A DNA stretch of 32,596 nt from DATEHQ01 sp035279525 (GTDB lineage: Bacteria; Chloroflexota; Dormibacteria; Dormibacterales; Dormibacteraceae). Below are positions 30,856 through 32,596 of this stretch, one piece after another. Made by a program: the position numbers and the translations under genes. The stretch is from positions 1-32,596 of the forward strand of contig DATEHQ010000140.1 in assembly GCA_035279525.1 (NCBI GenBank), read 5' to 3'. The notes under the pieces were generated by a model, which worked only from the letters and a program-made list of their open reading frames with translations, searched no databases and was not told the DNA's origin. Numbering within the stretch: the stretch's first letter is position 1; each line of letters starts with the position of its first letter.

Positions 30856-31770
30856 ATGAGCTTCAGCATCGAGCGCTACAAGGAAGAGTCCAGGAAGCTT
30901 GACGTCTCGGGCCTTGCCTGGGACGACGTGACGGCACACGGGCTGTCCAGAGGCGATCTCTTCTGCCTGCATTACATGATGGACGTCGAAAACCACGTCC
31001 CGCTGTACCTGTCGCACCTTCTGGTTACGCGCGCCTGCATGGACCCGATCCTCACCGCCTTTCTCGCGTGCTGGAACTACGAGGAGCTGTGGCACGGCGA
31101 GAACATCGGCAAGTTCCTGAACCTCTACGGCATCGAGTTCGACGCGCAGGACCGGATCGCCAATGTGCGCGCCAACCTCGGCTTTCAGAACAGCATCAGC
31201 CTCATGTCCACGATGGCGGGCTCGTGGCTGCTCAAGGACTTCTCAGCCGTGTATCTGTCCATAGGAGCCATCAACGAGCTGTCCACGCTGACCGGCTACG
31301 GCGCGCTCATCCGCAAATCGGGACACCCGGTCCTGAAGGACCTGCTGGGCCGGATCATCAAGGACGAGCGGCGCCATTTCGCCTTCTACTACAACTCGGC
31401 CAAGGAGTGGCTGACCGGGAACGAGAAGGCGCAGCGCATGGACAGGTGGATGCTGGACCGGGTCTGGGTGCCCGTCGGCCAGGGCGTCAAGCGGCAAGAG
31501 GAGGTGGACGCGCTCGCCATGTACCTGTTCGACGACGAGCAGGGTGAGGAGGAGCTGCTCGAGCTCGACCTGAAGATCGGCAAGCTGCCGGGACTCGCCG
31601 GCATCAAGCTCATGTCGAAAGCGTTGTACGCCGCGCGTGAGCGGGCGCGGCGCACGCCGGGTTGGGCGTGGCGTCTGATCGAGAACGAGGAGTGGGCGAT
31701 CGCCGCCCCGAAGAAGTCACCGATCGGCCAGCTCACGACGCGACGCCTTCCGCAAGAGGTCGCCCCGTAG
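30856..31770 (+). CDS. di-iron acyl-ACP desaturase-like (ferritin-like) protein
   Basis: The 304-aa protein carries the ligands of a four-helix di-iron centre: Glu45 (MDVENH), Glu77 and His80 (YEELWHGEN), Glu141 (INELST), and Glu171 and His174 (DERRHFAFY). The E, ExxH, E, ExxH order and spacing fit acyl-ACP desaturases (FA_desaturase_2) and related oxidases. It may desaturate or oxygenate an acyl or other substrate using O2 and a reductant; the substrate is unknown. The C-terminal third (from about residue 205) has no recognised motif. ATG 30856 is chosen as the first residue of the family-like part. The sigma factor gene starts inside its 3' end. Confidence 0.78.
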   Translation: MSFSIERYKEESRKLDVSGLAWDDVTAHGLSRGDLFCLHYMMDVENHVPLYLSHLLVTRACMDPILTAFLACWNYEELWHGENIGKFLNLYGIEFDAQDRIANVRANLGFQNSISLMSTMAGSWLLKDFSAVYLSIGAINELSTLTGYGALIRKSGHPVLKDLLGRIIKDERRHFAFYYNSAKEWLTGNEKAQRMDRWMLDRVWVPVGQGVKRQEEVDALAMYLFDDEQGEEELLELDLKIGKLPGLAGIKLMSKALYAARERARRTPGWAWRLIENEEWAIAAPKKSPIGQLTTRRLPQEVAP

Positions 31771-32348
31771 CGCCGGTCGCCGGCGACCAGGGCCGCGAAG
31801 CCGGTCTTGCCGCGGCGCTTGCGGCGGGCAGCCATGACGCGCTGGCCGACCTGTACGAACGGTACTCGGGCCTCGCCTACGGGGTGGCTCTGCGCGTGCT
31901 CGGCGACCCGGCGCGTGCCGAAGACGCGGTGCAGGAGGCGTTTGTCAGCGTGTGGAATCATGCGGCGTCCTTCGACCCGGCGCGCGGGTCGCTGCGTGGG
32001 TGGCTGCTCGCCGCGGTGCGCAACCGCTCCATCGACTACCTGCGCGGCCGCACGGGACGAGAGCGCCACGAGCGGGAGCTCGACCCCGAGGTCGTCTCGT
32101 CTGGCACGTCTTCCGATCCGTGGAGAGAGGTTGCTCTCTCGCTCGAGCGATCCGCGGTGCGCGACGCCCTCGCGAGCCTGCCGGGCGAGCAGAGGCAGGT
32201 CGTCGAGCTCGCCTACTTCGGCGGATACACGCAGGCGGAGATCGCAGGTATGACCCGGGTGCCGCTCGGCACGGTGAAGGGCCGGCTGCGGCTCGCGCTG
32301 GAAAAGATGGGTTCTTTCCTGCGGGGAAGAGGGGTGGTCGATGTCTGA
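31692..32348 (+). CDS. ECF RNA polymerase sigma factor (SigK-like)
   Basis: The protein has sigma region 2 (DLYERYSGLAYGVALRVLGDPARAEDAVQEAFVSVW through RGWLLAAVRNRSIDYLRGR) and region 4 (ALASLPGEQRQVVELAYFGGYTQAEIAGMTRVPLGTVKGRLRLAL). It directs RNA polymerase to a stress regulon and is held inactive by the anti-sigma factor encoded next, whose ATG overlaps its stop by 8 nt. The start is uncertain: no ATG, GTG or TTG lies just before region 2. GTG 31692 and TTG 31662 are the options, both inside the desaturase-like gene, giving about 79 nt or more of overlap. The shared transcript suggests control by this sigma factor's own regulon. Confidence 0.88.
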   Translation: MGDRRPEEVTDRPAHDATPSARGRPVAPVAGDQGREAGLAAALAAGSHDALADLYERYSGLAYGVALRVLGDPARAEDAVQEAFVSVWNHAASFDPARGSLRGWLLAAVRNRSIDYLRGRTGRERHERELDPEVVSSGTSSDPWREVALSLERSAVRDALASLPGEQRQVVELAYFGGYTQAEIAGMTRVPLGTVKGRLRLALEKMGSFLRGRGVVDV

Positions 32349-32596
32349 CCACGAAGAGCTCGAGACCTCGGTCGCGCCGTGGGTGCTCGGTGCGCTGGAG
32401 CCGGATGAGGCGGAGGTGATGCTGGCGCACGTCGCCGCGTGCGCCACGTGCCGCGAGACGGCGCAGCGTTTGCGCCGGGTGGTGGGCGTGCTGCCCCTTG
32501 CCGTGGAGGAGGTCCAGCCGCCAGAGCGCTTGCGGGCGCGCGTGCTGGCGTCAGCCGCCTCGACGCGAAGCGCGAGCCCGCCGGCGGCCACGCGCC
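32341..32596 (+). CDS. zinc-binding anti-sigma factor, 3' end beyond window
   Basis: Eighty-five codons are visible, beginning MSDHEELETSVAPWVLGALEPDEA and continuing to the window edge without a stop. The HVAACATC motif (HxxxCxxC) is the zinc-binding signature of ZAS anti-sigma factors, many of which sense thiol oxidation. The partner is the ECF sigma factor just upstream, whose stop it overlaps. The next segment, LPLAVEEVQPPERLRARVLASA, is typical of the linker before a membrane helix and an RskA-type outer domain, but that part is not in the window. Confidence 0.85.
   Translation, partial: MSDHEELETSVAPWVLGALEPDEAEVMLAHVAACATCRETAQRLRRVVGVLPLAVEEVQPPERLRARVLASAASTRSASPPAATR

Noticed and set aside
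1..32596. CRISPR array, tRNA/rRNA genes, insertion sequences
   Set aside because: No regularly spaced direct repeats, cloverleaf-like sequences, terminal inverted repeats or transposase frames were found by eye on either strand.

Overview
This is a high-GC, gene-dense, bacterial chromosomal window. The gene content (mycothiol-type anti-sigma factor, holin-X/DUF3618 pair, alpha-E/circularly permuted ATP-grasp/transglutaminase cluster, family 5 ABC importer with GH4 and ROK genes) and the frequent start codons placed 6-8 nt after a TANNNT -10 box suggest a soil or terrestrial lineage near Actinobacteriota, Chloroflexota or Dormibacterota. The lineage is inferred; no rRNA is present. I see no tRNA, rRNA, CRISPR array, transposase or phage, so this looks like ordinary chromosome.

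Layout. 1-1.5 kb: the 5' part of citramalate synthase cimA (minus strand) behind a leader with a 17-codon peptide rich in Ile/Leu/Val and mutually exclusive antiterminator and terminator hairpins. This is a classical branched-chain amino acid attenuator. A divergent ACT-domain gene follows. 2.2-7.2 kb: a bidirectional five-gene locus (ATP-grasp, alpha-E and transglutaminase on minus; two more transglutaminases on plus). 7.2-9.7 kb: a YCII protein and an OmpR-type two-component system. 9.7-12.5 kb: a membrane protein with a His-rich outer domain, a small membrane protein, a DUF72 protein, a zincin-like protein and a hidden 34-codon ORF. 12.6-14 kb: STAS and MEDS/HATPase proteins, probably an anti-anti-sigma and sensor/anti-sigma pair.

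14.1-16.2 kb: a PAP2 phosphatase divergent from an NRAMP-like transporter that lacks the usual transition-metal motif. 16.3-19.9 kb: a run of small envelope-type proteins (holin-X, DUF3618, YihY/BrkB, several tiny membrane or basic proteins), the later ones with strong Shine-Dalgarno sites and their own terminators. 20-29.4 kb: a sugar-utilisation locus with a BadF-type kinase, a GH4 phospho-glycosidase, a ROK repressor and a complete dipeptide/oligosaccharide-type ABC importer. A shared inverted-repeat motif lies at the GH4/kinase and ROK promoters. 29.4-32.6 kb: proline dehydrogenase, a small secreted protein, a di-iron desaturase-like protein, and an ECF sigma factor with its zinc-type anti-sigma factor cut by the window end.

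The most notable signals are the cimA attenuator, the three-transglutaminase locus (one member lacks its catalytic His and a normal start codon), and the sugar locus whose gene set predicts import of an unphosphorylated disaccharide, cytoplasmic phosphorylation, and GH4 cleavage without a PTS.
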